Origin: Makana argininalis_D
GTDB lineage: Bacteria > Pseudomonadota > Gammaproteobacteria > Enterobacterales > Enterobacteriaceae
Direction: 5' to 3'
DNA: 64,000 nt
Assembly: GCA_051307355.1 (NCBI GenBank)
Contig: JBPPLQ010000001.1
Coordinates: forward strand, 186,001-250,000
Shown: in pieces, positions 15,895 through 25,662 of the stretch
Numbering within the stretch: the stretch's first letter is position 1
Layout of the letters: every line of letters starts with the position of its first letter
The notes under the pieces: generated by a model
Seen by the model: the letters and a program-made list of their open reading frames with translations, nothing else
Database searches by the model: none
What the model was told of the DNA's origin: nothing
Made by a program: the position numbers and the translations under genes

Positions 15895-17622
15895 TTGAAT
15901 ATTAATAAGTTAATTTCTAAAAAAATTGAAAATATTTTTTTATTATTTGGATTAAAAAATAATTATTTAATAAATATTAATCAAACAAATATAGAAAAAT
16001 TTGGAAATTATCAATGTAATTTTATTATATTTATTGCTAAAAAATTTGGTATTGATGCTATTATTTTAGCTAAAAAATTAATTTATTTTATAAAATTAAA
16101 CGGTATAGTTGAGAAAATTGATATTATATATCCAGGTTTTATTAATTTTTTTATAAATATAAAATATACAGAAAATTTAATTTTAAATTATATTCTATCT
16201 AATAGAATTGGAATAAAAAAAATAAAATCTAAAAATATAGTAATAGATTACTCTTCTCCAAATATAGCAAAAGAAATGCATGTAGGACATTTAAGATCCA
16301 CAATTATAGGTGATGCTTATTATAGAATTATGTTATTTTTAGGTTTAAATGTTATAAAAGCAAATCATATAGGTGATTGGGGTACACAATTTGGAATGTT
16401 AATAGCATATATAGTTAAAAAAAAAATTAAAAAATCTAAAATAAAAATTACTTATTTAGAAAATTTTTATTGTTTAGCAAAAATTAGTTATAAAAAAGAT
16501 CCATTATTTTGTAAATTATCAAAAAAATATTTAGTAAAATTACAAAATGGAGATAAATTTTGTATCAATTTATGGAAAAAAATACTTTTTAATAGTATAC
16601 AAAATAATCAAAAAATTTATGATAAACTGAATGTTACATTAAATAATAATGATATATGTGGTGAAAGTTTTTATAGTAATCTATTACCTTATATTATTGA
16701 TGATTTAATAAAAAAAAAAATAGCTATAAATATTAATGGTAATATTATAATTTTTCTTGATGAATTTAAAAATAAAAATGGTAATAAAATGGGAGTTATT
16801 ATTAAAAAAAATGATGGATCTTATTTATATAGTGCTATTGATATTGCTTGTGCTAAATATAGATATGAAATTTTAAAAGCTAATAAAATTATATATTTTG
16901 TTGATTCTCGTCAAACTCAATATTTAATGCAAATTTTTAAAATAGTAAAAAAAGCTGGATATGTACCTAAACATGTTTATATGAAACATTATATGTTTGG
17001 AATGATGTTAAATAAAAATGGAAAACCGTTTAAAACAAGAAATGGGTGTAATATAAAACTTAATAAGTTTTTGAATGAATCTATATTACATGCAAAAATT
17101 TTAATTAAAAATAAAAATCCTAATATTAAAAAAAAAGAACTAGAAAAATTATCTAAAATAATTGGAATAGGATCAATAAAATATAATGATTTATCTAGAA
17201 ATCGTATTAATAATTATATATTTAATTGGAATAATATGTTAAATTTTAATGGTAATACATATATATATATTCAGTATGCATATGCTAGAATTTCTTCAAT
17301 AATAGAACGTAATTTTAAAAATAAAAAAATTATAATATCTATTATTAATGTTAAAAATAAATATGAAATAAAATTAGCAAATAAATTAATTCAATTAGAA
17401 GAAATATTAATTTCAGTATATAACAATGCAACACTTAATATTTTATGTTCTTATCTTTATAATATTTCTGTATTATTTTCTTATTTTTATGAAAAATGTT
17501 CTATTATTAATTCTAAAAATTTAAAAAAAATTAATAGTAGAATTAAATTAATATTACTTACAAGAAAAACTTTAAAATTAGGACTAAAATTATTAGGAAT
17601 TAAAACATCAAACATAATGTAA
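15895..17622 (+). CDS. argS: Arginyl-tRNA synthetase, TTG start
   Basis: Charges tRNA-Arg. 575 residues (E. coli 577). Seen: N-terminal additional domain (1-105), VIDYSSPNIAKEMHVGHLRST with the class I HVGH signature, WGTQFGML, and the C-terminal DALR-type anticodon-binding domain. The start is TTG at 15895: AAGGA stands eight bases upstream and the product MNINKLISKKIENI matches E. coli MNIQALLSEKV; no ATG fits. Family trait kept: no canonical KMSKS. Confidence 0.96.
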   Translation: MNINKLISKKIENIFLLFGLKNNYLININQTNIEKFGNYQCNFIIFIAKKFGIDAIILAKKLIYFIKLNGIVEKIDIIYPGFINFFINIKYTENLILNYILSNRIGIKKIKSKNIVIDYSSPNIAKEMHVGHLRSTIIGDAYYRIMLFLGLNVIKANHIGDWGTQFGMLIAYIVKKKIKKSKIKITYLENFYCLAKISYKKDPLFCKLSKKYLVKLQNGDKFCINLWKKILFNSIQNNQKIYDKLNVTLNNNDICGESFYSNLLPYIIDDLIKKKIAININGNIIIFLDEFKNKNGNKMGVIIKKNDGSYLYSAIDIACAKYRYEILKANKIIYFVDSRQTQYLMQIFKIVKKAGYVPKHVYMKHYMFGMMLNKNGKPFKTRNGCNIKLNKFLNESILHAKILIKNKNPNIKKKELEKLSKIIGIGSIKYNDLSRNRINNYIFNWNNMLNFNGNTYIYIQYAYARISSIIERNFKNKKIIISIINVKNKYEIKLANKLIQLEEILISVYNNATLNILCSYLYNISVLFSYFYEKCSIINSKNLKKINSRIKLILLTRKTLKLGLKLLGIKTSNIM

Positions 17623-17795
17623 ATATTATATATAAAAATAAATTATTTTTATCTTAATTTTGTTAACATTTATTTTTAAAATATTTTATATATTTTAAAA
17701 TTAAAAAATTATTAATTTTTAATTAATATAATATTTTTCTTAAAAATATATATTATTAATATATATCATATATAAATTAAATAAAAGGAAAAAAT

Positions 17796-19271
17796 ATGTC
17801 ATTAAAATCTAAAATAAAAGCTTGTGATTTAGTTATTTTTGGTACTAAAGGTGACTTATCTTTTCGTAAATTATTTCCATCTTTATATAGATTAGAAAAA
17901 TTAAATTTAATTCATCCAGAAACAAAAATAATAGGAGTAAGTCGTATAAATTGGGATATTAAATATTATATCCAATCAATTAAAAAATCATTAAAAATTT
18001 TTATAAAAGAAAAAATAGATGAAAAATTATGGAAAAAATTTAGTAAAAGATTAAAATTTTGTAAATTAGATATTAATAAAATTAAATATTTTCACTTATT
18101 AAATAATAAATTAAATCAAAATAAAAGAATAACAATAAATTATTTCGCTATGCCTCCAACAACTTTTGGATCTATTTGTAAAGGATTAGGTAAAGCAAAA
18201 TTAAATAATAAAAAAAGCTATGTAGTTATAGAAAAACCAATAGGCACTAATTTATCTTCATATAAAATTATAAATAATCAAGTGTCAAAATATTTTAATA
18301 ATAAACAAACATATAGAATAGATCATTATTTATGTAAAAAAGTTATAATAAATTTATTAGCTTTGAGATTTTCTAATTCTATCTTTATTTCTAATTGGAA
18401 TAATCGTTATATAGATCATGTTCAAATTACAATTTCTGAAGATATAGGAATAGAAAATCGTTGGAATTATTTTGATCAAGTTGGACAAATGAGAGATATG
18501 GTTCAAAGTCATATGTTACAAATATTAACTATAATAGCCATGTCACCTCCTACTAATTTAACTAATGATCTTATTAGAAATGAAAAAATAAAAATTTTAC
18601 GTTCACTTAGACCTATTAATTATAGTAATGTTAAAGATACAATTGTTAGAGGACAATATACTTCTGGTTTTATAAAAGGTAAAAAAGTACCTGGATATAT
18701 TAAAGAAAAAAATGCAAACAAAAATAGTTTTACAGAAACTTTTATATCTATACGTGTAAATATAGATAATTTAATGTGGTCAGGTGTACCTTTTTATTTA
18801 AGAACAGGAAAAAGATTAAAAACAAAATATTCTGAAATTGTAATTTATTTTAAAAAACCATCTATTTCATTATTTAAAGAGCATTTTAAAAAATTAAACA
18901 ATAATAAATTAACTATCCGTATTCAACCCAACGAAGGAATAAATATTCAAATACTAAATAATATCACAGGGTTGGATAATATATATAATTTGTATTATAA
19001 TGAATTAAATTTTAAATTAAATCAAAAAAAAAATAAATCTTATATAGAAAATGATTATGATCGTATATTTTTAGGATTAATGACAGGAATACAAAATTTT
19101 TTTGTGAGTCAAGAAGAAATAGAAGAATCATGGAAATGGATAGATTCTATCATAGAGGCATGGAGTATAGAAAATGATAAACCAAAACCTTATAAAGCTG
19201 GAACATGGGGACCTATTTCATCCTTTAAAATGCTTAAAAAAGATAATAGATTTTGGAATAAATATAAATAA
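17796..19271 (+). CDS. zwf: Glucose-6-phosphate 1-dehydrogenase
   Basis: Oxidises glucose 6-phosphate with NADP+, feeding the pentose phosphate pathway. 491 residues, the E. coli length. Seen: Rossmann fingerprint changed to GTKGDLSFRKLFPSLYRL (GASGDL in E. coli), EKPIG, and RIDHYLCKK with the catalytic His; the usual Gly of DHYLGK is Cys. AAAAGGAAAAAAT precedes the ATG. Isolated from pgl/edd; it stands between argS and aspS on the plus strand. Provides NADPH and ribose phosphate. Confidence 0.96.
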   Translation: MSLKSKIKACDLVIFGTKGDLSFRKLFPSLYRLEKLNLIHPETKIIGVSRINWDIKYYIQSIKKSLKIFIKEKIDEKLWKKFSKRLKFCKLDINKIKYFHLLNNKLNQNKRITINYFAMPPTTFGSICKGLGKAKLNNKKSYVVIEKPIGTNLSSYKIINNQVSKYFNNKQTYRIDHYLCKKVIINLLALRFSNSIFISNWNNRYIDHVQITISEDIGIENRWNYFDQVGQMRDMVQSHMLQILTIIAMSPPTNLTNDLIRNEKIKILRSLRPINYSNVKDTIVRGQYTSGFIKGKKVPGYIKEKNANKNSFTETFISIRVNIDNLMWSGVPFYLRTGKRLKTKYSEIVIYFKKPSISLFKEHFKKLNNNKLTIRIQPNEGINIQILNNITGLDNIYNLYYNELNFKLNQKKNKSYIENDYDRIFLGLMTGIQNFFVSQEEIEESWKWIDSIIEAWSIENDKPKPYKAGTWGPISSFKMLKKDNRFWNKYK

Positions 19272-19380
19272 TTAATTATTATTAAAATTAAATTCAATTT
19301 AGATTATAAAATAAATGATATTAATAACTAATGAAAATAATTTATCAAATAAAAAATTTATTTATTAAGAGTGTATTTAA

Positions 19381-21099
19381 ATGCGTACTTTATATTGTGG
19401 AGATATAAATTTATCTAATATTGGACAAGAAGTCACATTATGTGGATGGGTTAATAAATTTCGTAATTTAGGATCAATAATTTTTATTGATCTACGTGAT
19501 ATAGAAGGTATAGTACAAGTAACATTTGATAATAAGATATTAAAAATTTTTAATTTAGCTAAAAATTTACGTAATGAATATTGTGTTCAAATAAAAGGAA
19601 TTGTTAGAAAAAGACCTATAAAAAACATAAAAAATAAAATTATAAAAAGTAACATAGAAATATTAGCTACTGAATTAAATATTATTAATAAATCTAAACC
19701 ATTTCCGATAGATTTTAATAATAATAACAGTGAAGATCAAAGAATGAAATTTAGATATCTTGATCTTAGAAGTAGTAATATGACATATAGAATTAAAACT
19801 CGTTCAAAAATATCTCACTTAATTCGTAACTTTATGAATTTAGAAAAATTTCTTGATATCGAAACTCCAATGTTAACTAAATCTACAGATGAAGGATCAA
19901 GAGATTATATTGTTCCAAGTAGAATACATAAAAATAAATTTTATGCATTACCTCAATCTCCACAATTATTCAAACAAATTTTAATGTTATCAGGATTTGA
20001 TAAATATTATCAAATTGTAAAATGTTTTCGTGATGAAGATTTAAGATCAGATAGACAACCAGAATTTACACAAATAGATATTGAAGCATCTTTTATTACA
20101 TCATATCAATTACATTCAATAATAGAAAAATTAATTAAAAATTTGTGGAAAAAGATATATGGAATAAATATAGGTAATTTTGAAAAAATTACTTATAAAG
20201 ACTCTATTAATAAATTTGGTTCTGATAAACCAGATTTACGCAATCCTATGAAATTAGTTAATATAACATATTTATTTAAAAAAAATAATCAAAATTCTTT
20301 TTATAATTTTAATAAAAATAAAAATTTTATAATATCTACATTAAAAGTACCAGGAGGTATAAATTTAAGTAAAAAAAAAATTGATGATTATTATAATAAT
20401 ATTAAATTATATGAAATAAATGATTTAATATGGATAAAAATAAAAGATAAAAATAATGGAATGAATGGTATAAAAATTTCAATTGAAAATATTTTTGATA
20501 TTAATATTATAAAAAAAATAATCTCTGCAACTAAATCAAATAATAATGATATAATTTTCATTATTTCAGGTAATTTTATTAATGTAAATAATGCTTTAGG
20601 TTATTTACGTACTAAAATTGGATTAGATTTAAATATAACTAATATTAATTCTTGGAAACCAGTCTGGATTATAGATTTTCCAATGTTTTATTCAGGAAAA
20701 AATAATAAAATAAAATCTTTTCATCATCCATTTACTTCTCCAAAAGATATAAATTACAAAAATCTTATAAAATTTCCTAAAAAAGCAATATCAAATTCCT
20801 TTGATATAGTAATTAATGGATATGAAATAGGCAGCGGTTCAGTTCGTATTAGTAACGTCAAGATACAAAAAATTATTTTTAAAATTTTGGGTATTAATAA
20901 AATTGAACAAAAAAAAAAATATGGATTTTTTCTTAATGCTTTACAATATGGTGCACCACCTCATGTAGGTATTGCATTAGGTTTAGATCGTTTGGTTATG
21001 CTTTTAACTGGAACAAATAATATTCGAGATGTAATTGCATTTCCAAAAACTACTAATGCAGTAGATCTTATGGTTAATTCTCCTAATTTTATAAATTAA
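19381..21099 (+). CDS. aspS: Aspartyl-tRNA synthetase (bacterial type)
   Basis: Charges tRNA-Asp. 572 residues (E. coli 590). Seen: N-terminal OB anticodon-binding domain (1-105: GWVNKFRNLG, FIDLRD), class II motif 2 FRDEDLRSDRQPEFTQID, the bacterial-type GAD insertion between about 285 and 410 (more divergent than the core), and motif 3 GIALGLDRLVML. TAA stop. Not of the non-discriminating archaeal type; AsnRS is present separately at 53185-54585. Confidence 0.97.
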   Translation: MRTLYCGDINLSNIGQEVTLCGWVNKFRNLGSIIFIDLRDIEGIVQVTFDNKILKIFNLAKNLRNEYCVQIKGIVRKRPIKNIKNKIIKSNIEILATELNIINKSKPFPIDFNNNNSEDQRMKFRYLDLRSSNMTYRIKTRSKISHLIRNFMNLEKFLDIETPMLTKSTDEGSRDYIVPSRIHKNKFYALPQSPQLFKQILMLSGFDKYYQIVKCFRDEDLRSDRQPEFTQIDIEASFITSYQLHSIIEKLIKNLWKKIYGINIGNFEKITYKDSINKFGSDKPDLRNPMKLVNITYLFKKNNQNSFYNFNKNKNFIISTLKVPGGINLSKKKIDDYYNNIKLYEINDLIWIKIKDKNNGMNGIKISIENIFDINIIKKIISATKSNNNDIIFIISGNFINVNNALGYLRTKIGLDLNITNINSWKPVWIIDFPMFYSGKNNKIKSFHHPFTSPKDINYKNLIKFPKKAISNSFDIVINGYEIGSGSVRISNVKIQKIIFKILGINKIEQKKKYGFFLNALQYGAPPHVGIALGLDRLVMLLTGTNNIRDVIAFPKTTNAVDLMVNSPNFIN

Positions 21100-21416
21100 A
21101 ATTTATTTAATTTATAAAATATTAATATTTAATAAATTAAAAAGATAAAATTATATTAATAATTATAAAATATAATTTATAAATATAATTTATAAAAATA
21201 AAAAATTTATCAAAAAAAAATATATTAATAATAATAATATAATTACTTAAAAGTGATCAATATTATTTATTTATAAAAATAATTTTAAATAAATAAATAA
21301 TTTATTTAATATTTTTAAAAATATTAAATATCATTAAAAATGATTAATTATAAATAAATTTATTAACATTATTTTAATTAATTAAATCATACTTGATGTA
21401 TTTATAAGTGAATTAT
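21100..21416. other. Non-coding spacer between aspS and ruvC
   Basis: About 317 bp of A/T. Contains a perfect palindrome with 14-base arms (21303-21330, pure A/T) and a small ATCATT/AATGAT hairpin after it. These could terminate aspS, but A/T palindromes arise easily in this composition. No coding remnant recognised. Confidence 0.5.
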
Positions 21417-21893
21417 ATGACAATAATATTAGGTATTGATCCAGGATATAGAATTACAGGATATGGTATTTTACGAGAAAAAAAAAAAAAATTAATTTAT
21501 ATAAAAAGTGGTTGTATTTTAACAAAATATAATAATATTAGTGATAGATTAAAAATTATTTATTCAGAGTTAACAAATATAATTAAAAAATTTAAACCTA
21601 AATATTTATCAATTGAAAAAGTTTTTATTTATAAAAATAACAATTCAATTATTAAACTTAGTCAAGCAAGAGGCGTTGCTATTATAGCAGCTATTAATTT
21701 AAATTTATTAATTTTTGAATATACATCAAGTAAAGTTAAACAACTTGTTACAGGAATAGGATCAGCAAATAAAAAAGAAGTGAAAAAATACATTATTAAT
21801 TTATTTAAACTTACTGATAATATTAAAAATGATGAATCAGACGCATTAGCAATGGCTATTGCTCATTTTTATTCACAAAATTATTTAATTTAA
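21417..21893 (+). CDS. ruvC: Holliday junction resolvase RuvC
   Basis: Cuts four-way junctions after recombination. About 158 residues from ATG 21417 (E. coli 173); MTIILGIDPGYRITGYG aligns with the E. coli N-terminus, so I prefer this ATG to the in-frame GTG at 21408. Seen: first acid in GIDPG, LSIEKVF, and DESDALAMAIAH with the last two acids. E. coli ruvC is followed by ruvA and ruvB; here a tRNA and miaA follow and no RuvAB is in the window. Confidence 0.94.
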   Translation: MTIILGIDPGYRITGYGILREKKKKLIYIKSGCILTKYNNISDRLKIIYSELTNIIKKFKPKYLSIEKVFIYKNNNSIIKLSQARGVAIIAAINLNLLIFEYTSSKVKQLVTGIGSANKKEVKKYIINLFKLTDNIKNDESDALAMAIAHFYSQNYLI

Positions 21894-22035
21894 AATAAAA
21901 GTTTATCAATATTACAAATATACATAAAATATTAATTATTTAATAAATTTTAAAAATTAAAAAATTTATTATTTATTTAAATTAATTAATAAAATATTTA
22001 TAAACATAAATTTTTTATAATTTTATAATAAAAAG

Positions 22036-22064
22036 TTGCATTTTATTTATAATTAAAGTATATT
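22036..22064 (+). promoter_or_regulatory. Promoter of the initiator tRNA
   Basis: TTGCAT (22036-22041), a 17-base spacer and TATATT (22059-22064), ending 12 bases before the mature 5' end of tRNA-fMet. Spacing and position fit a sigma-70 promoter. Confidence 0.55.
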
Positions 22065-22076
22065 GTAAATATTAGA

Positions 22077-22150
<74 letters not shown>

Positions 22151-22191
22151 GAATAAAAATATTATTTAATATTTTTATATAAAATAAAAAT

Positions 22192-23133
22192 ATGAATTTT
22201 TATAAATCTAATTTATATCCAAAAACCATATTTATTATGGGTCCAACTGCATCAGGAAAAACTAATTTAGCAATTAATTTAAAAAAATATATACCATCTG
22301 AAATTATAAGTGTAGACTCAGCTTTAATTTACAAAGACATGAATATAGGAACAAATAAACCTAGTTTAACAACTTTGTTTAAAAATACCCATTACTTAAT
22401 TAATATTAAAGAACCATTTGAATCTTATTCATCAATCAATTTTTGTTTAGATGCAATTAATCAAATGAAAAAAATTACAAAATTAGGTAAAATACCTATA
22501 TTAGTTGGTGGTAGTATTCTTTATTTTAAAATGTTAATAGAAGGATTTCCTATATTACCACCTCCTAATATAAAAATAAGATATTTAATAAAAAAAACAC
22601 AAAAAAAAGTAGGAAATATTGGATTATATAATATATTATATAAAATTGATAAAAATACAGCAAATAAAATTCATTTTAATGATTTTAAAAGAATATCAAG
22701 AGCATTAGAAATTAATTTTATTACAAATAAAAAAATAAATTATTTAGTTAATATAAAAAATAATAAATTAAAATATAAAATATATATTTTTTCAATATTT
22801 CCTACAAATATTGAATTAATTTATAATAAAATTTATAAAAGATTTAATCACATGTTAAACAATGGATTTGAATGTGAAGTAAAAAATCTCATATTTAAAA
22901 AAAAAATAAATCAGAATATGATTTCTATGAAATGTATTGGATATAGACAAATGTATGAATATATTTTAGGAAAAATAAAATACGAAAATATGATCATAAA
23001 AGTTATAAGAGCTAATCTAAATCTTGTAAAAAATCAAATAAATTGGATTAAAAAAATACATAATATTAATTATATTAATGGAATAAATATTAAAAATAAT
23101 ATTAAAAATATTTTAAAAATAATTAACAATTAA
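22192..23133 (+). CDS. miaA: tRNA dimethylallyltransferase
   Basis: Transfers dimethylallyl to A37 of tRNAs reading UNN codons. 313 residues (E. coli 316). Seen: P-loop GPTASGKT (17-24), DSALIYKDMNIGTNKP, VGGSILYFKMLIEG, and KCIGYRQMYEY near residue 250. Its isoprenoid donor needs a pathway not in the window. Starts 41 bases after tRNA-fMet and may share its transcript. Confidence 0.96.
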   Translation: MNFYKSNLYPKTIFIMGPTASGKTNLAINLKKYIPSEIISVDSALIYKDMNIGTNKPSLTTLFKNTHYLINIKEPFESYSSINFCLDAINQMKKITKLGKIPILVGGSILYFKMLIEGFPILPPPNIKIRYLIKKTQKKVGNIGLYNILYKIDKNTANKIHFNDFKRISRALEINFITNKKINYLVNIKNNKLKYKIYIFSIFPTNIELIYNKIYKRFNHMLNNGFECEVKNLIFKKKINQNMISMKCIGYRQMYEYILGKIKYENMIIKVIRANLNLVKNQINWIKKIHNINYINGINIKNNIKNILKIINN

Positions 23134-23210
23134 CTATTAATACATATTATATATAAATTAAAAAAATTTATTATTTATGTAAATTTAAATTATATTGAAT
23201 TGTTAAAACA

Positions 23211-23954
23211 ATGTTTGAAATTATATACGGTATTAATACTATAAATGAAGTTTATAAAATAAATCCACATATTTTAATTTGTGTTTACTTATTTAAAAAA
23301 AATAATAATTCTCGTTTAAAAACGTTATTAAAAAAAATTTATACAAAAGGTATTAAAATAAAATTAAATAATAATAAATTTATTTTAAATAAAATTTATA
23401 AAAAATCACATCAAGGAATTTGTGCTTTAATTAAAAATAAAAAAAAATACAATGAACATGATTTATTAAATATTTTAAAAACAAAAAAAAATATTTTGAT
23501 ATTGATTTTAGATGGTATAAAAGATCCACGTAATTTAGGTGCTTGTTTAAGATGTGCTGAAGCTTCAGGTGTTAATATTGTTATTCTTCCTAAAAATAGA
23601 TCATCCCCTATTAATTCTACTGTTAAAAAAGTATCTAGTGGATCAATTTATAATTTAAAAATAATAAAAGTGATTAATATATCAAGAACATTAATTTTAT
23701 TAAATAAACATAAAGTTTATATCATAGGATCTGTTATTAACTCTAATAAAAATATTTTTAATATTAAACTATCAGGTTCATTGGCTTTAGTTGTAGGTTC
23801 AGAGGATAAAGGATTAAGAAATTTAACTAAAAAATATTGTGATATACTTGTCAGTATTCCAATGTTAGGATCTATTTCATCACTAAATGTTTCTGTTGCT
23901 ACAGGAATTTGTTTATTTGAAATAATTAGACAACGTATTTTTAATACTATTTAA
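23211..23954 (+). CDS. rlmB: 23S rRNA (Gm2251) 2'-O-methyltransferase
   Basis: SPOUT-family enzyme that methylates the peptidyl-transferase P-loop. 247 residues (E. coli 243). Seen: N-terminal L30e-like substrate domain (YGINTINEVYK... SHQGICALIK) and knotted SPOUT domain with LDGIKDPRNLGACLRCAEASG, VVGSEDKGLR, and IPMLGSISSLNVSVATGICLFE. These motifs separate RlmB from TrmH and TrmL. Lies between miaA and gapA on the plus strand. Confidence 0.95.
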   Translation: MFEIIYGINTINEVYKINPHILICVYLFKKNNNSRLKTLLKKIYTKGIKIKLNNNKFILNKIYKKSHQGICALIKNKKKYNEHDLLNILKTKKNILILILDGIKDPRNLGACLRCAEASGVNIVILPKNRSSPINSTVKKVSSGSIYNLKIIKVINISRTLILLNKHKVYIIGSVINSNKNIFNIKLSGSLALVVGSEDKGLRNLTKKYCDILVSIPMLGSISSLNVSVATGICLFEIIRQRIFNTI

Positions 23955-24013
23955 AATTAAATTATTTTTAATTTTAATTCAATATTTATTCTTTTAAAAA
24001 AATGGTAACAAAT

Positions 24014-25018
24014 ATGTCAATTAAGATAGGTATTAATGGATTTGGACGTATAGGTCGTGTTATATTTAGAGCGGCTCAAAAATTTAAACAAATTAAAATA
24101 GTTGGTATAAATGATATAATACCAATTGATCATATAGCATATATGTTAAAATATGATTCTATACATGGTATTTTTAAAAAAAATATAAAAATAGAAAATG
24201 ATAATTTAATTATTGATAATAATATAAAAATAAAATGTTTTCATGAAAAAGATCCTAGAAATATAAATTGGAATAAAATTAATGTAGATGTTGTAATTGA
24301 ATCTACTGGTTTTTTTTTAAATAAAGAATATGCTAATTATCATATAATATCAGGAGCTAAAAAAGTTATAATAACTGGTCCATCAATAGATGATACTCCA
24401 ATGTTTGTTATGGGTGTTAATAATCAAACATATAAAAATCAAAAAATAATATCTAATGCATCATGTACTACTAATTGTGTAGCTCCTATAGCTAAAGTAT
24501 TAAATGATAATTTCGGAATAGTTGAAGCTTTAATGACAACAGTTCATTCTACCACATCAACACAAAAAACAGTTGACAGTCCATCATTAAAAGATTGGAG
24601 AGGAGGGAGGAGTGCTTCTTATAATATTATTCCTTCTTCTACAGGTGCTGCTAGAGCAGTAGGTAAAATAATACCTGATCTTGATGGTAAAATAACTGGA
24701 ATATCATTTCGTGTTCCTACAATTAATGTATCTGTTGTTGATTTAACTGTTAGATTAAATAACCCAACTACATATAAAGAAATTTGCAATGTAATAAAAA
24801 ATGCTTCTAAAACAAATTTAAAAGGTATATTAGGTTATACAGATGAAGAAGTTGTTTCAAGTGATTTTAATGGAAATAAATTAATTTCAATATTTGATTC
24901 TAAAGCAAGTTTAATGTTAAATTCAAAGTTTGTTAAAATAATTTCATGGTATGATAATGAAACAGGATATTCGAATAAAGTTTTAGAATTAATTATATAT
25001 ATATCTGAAAATAAATAA
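24014..25018 (+). CDS. gapA: Glyceraldehyde-3-phosphate dehydrogenase
   Basis: Glycolytic NAD-dependent enzyme. Seen: INGFGRIGR NAD fingerprint, SNASCTTNC with the catalytic Cys near residue 153, TVHSTTSTQKTVD, RGGRSASYNIIPSSTGAA, and SWYDNETGYSNKVL. About 334 residues from ATG 24014 (E. coli 331). An in-frame ATG at 24002 would add MVTN; I prefer 24014 because MSIKIGINGFGR matches the family start, though a clear Shine-Dalgarno is lacking for either. Followed by a terminator hairpin. Confidence 0.96.
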   Translation: MSIKIGINGFGRIGRVIFRAAQKFKQIKIVGINDIIPIDHIAYMLKYDSIHGIFKKNIKIENDNLIIDNNIKIKCFHEKDPRNINWNKINVDVVIESTGFFLNKEYANYHIISGAKKVIITGPSIDDTPMFVMGVNNQTYKNQKIISNASCTTNCVAPIAKVLNDNFGIVEALMTTVHSTTSTQKTVDSPSLKDWRGGRSASYNIIPSSTGAARAVGKIIPDLDGKITGISFRVPTINVSVVDLTVRLNNPTTYKEICNVIKNASKTNLKGILGYTDEEVVSSDFNGNKLISIFDSKASLMLNSKFVKIISWYDNETGYSNKVLELIIYISENK

Positions 25019-25048
25019 AATAATTTTATAAAAAATTTGTTTATTTGA

Positions 25049-25098
25049 AAATATCAGTCATTCTTAAAAATAAGTTTTTTTAATTTTGACTGATATTT
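25049..25098 (+). terminator. Hairpin terminator after gapA
   Basis: Perfect 12-base arms AAATATCAGTCA (25049-25060) and TGACTGATATTT (25087-25098) around an A/T loop that itself contains TTCTTAAAAATAAG; located 30 bases after the gapA stop. No strong T-run follows on the plus strand. Confidence 0.6.
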
Positions 25099-25277
25099 AA
25101 ATGTTAATTAATATTAAAATTATTTATTATAAATAAAATTAATTTTATAATTAATAAAATAAATTTAATACACATAGAATTTATTTACACCTTTAATATT
25201 AAAAATTATTAAAATGTATTTTAAATTTTTTAAATAAATTAAAATAAATTATCGTTAATTTAGCATTTATATAAATT

Positions 25278-25350
25278 TGGGTCGTACAGGATTCGAACCT
25301 GTGACCAATTGATTAAAAGTCAACTGCTCTACCAACTGAGCTAACGACCC
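25278..25350 (-). tRNA. tRNA-Lys (anticodon UUU)
   Basis: Reverse complement GGGTCGTTAGCTCAGTTGG; anticodon loop CTTTTAA gives TTT; T-loop GGTTCGAATCC; discriminator A73. No encoded CCA. Second gene of a Val-Lys unit. Confidence 0.95.
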
Positions 25351-25356
25351 TTTTAT

Positions 25357-25429
25357 TAGGTGATGACGGATTTGAACCGCCGACCCCCTCCTTGTAAGGG
25401 AGGTGCTCTTCCATCTGAGCTAATCACCT
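25357..25429 (-). tRNA. tRNA-Val (anticodon UAC)
   Basis: Reverse complement AGGTGATTAGCTCAG; anticodon loop CTTACAA gives TAC. The acceptor begins A1-U72 where E. coli has G1-C72. Discriminator A73. No encoded CCA. Six bases upstream of tRNA-Lys, as in the E. coli valT-lysW arrangement. Confidence 0.95.
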
Positions 25430-25440
25430 GTATAATATAT

Positions 25441-25468
25441 TTTATAAGAAAAATACTTAAATAGTCAA
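25441..25468 (-). promoter_or_regulatory. Promoter of tRNA-Val/Lys
   Basis: On the minus strand TTGACT (25468-25463), a 16-base spacer and TATAAA (25446-25441), 12 bases before the tRNA-Val 5' end. One of the best -35 boxes in the window. Confidence 0.6.
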
Positions 25469-25662
25469 CTGTTTTATAAAAATTTTTAAAATTTAATACT
25501 AAATTTATTTAAACAACTATAATTATATTTAGTTTTATGATAAAATTTATTTTTTATTATAAATTATATCATTATTTTAAAAAATTAATATTATATAAAT
25601 AAAATATTAATAAATAAAAATATTTGAATTAATTACATTTAATTATAAAATTTTTCAAAAAT

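Noticed and set aside
21303..21330. 28-base perfect A/T palindrome as aspS terminator
   Set aside because: Palindromes of pure A/T are frequent in this composition and it lies 200 bases after the gene; not strong enough for a separate terminator call.
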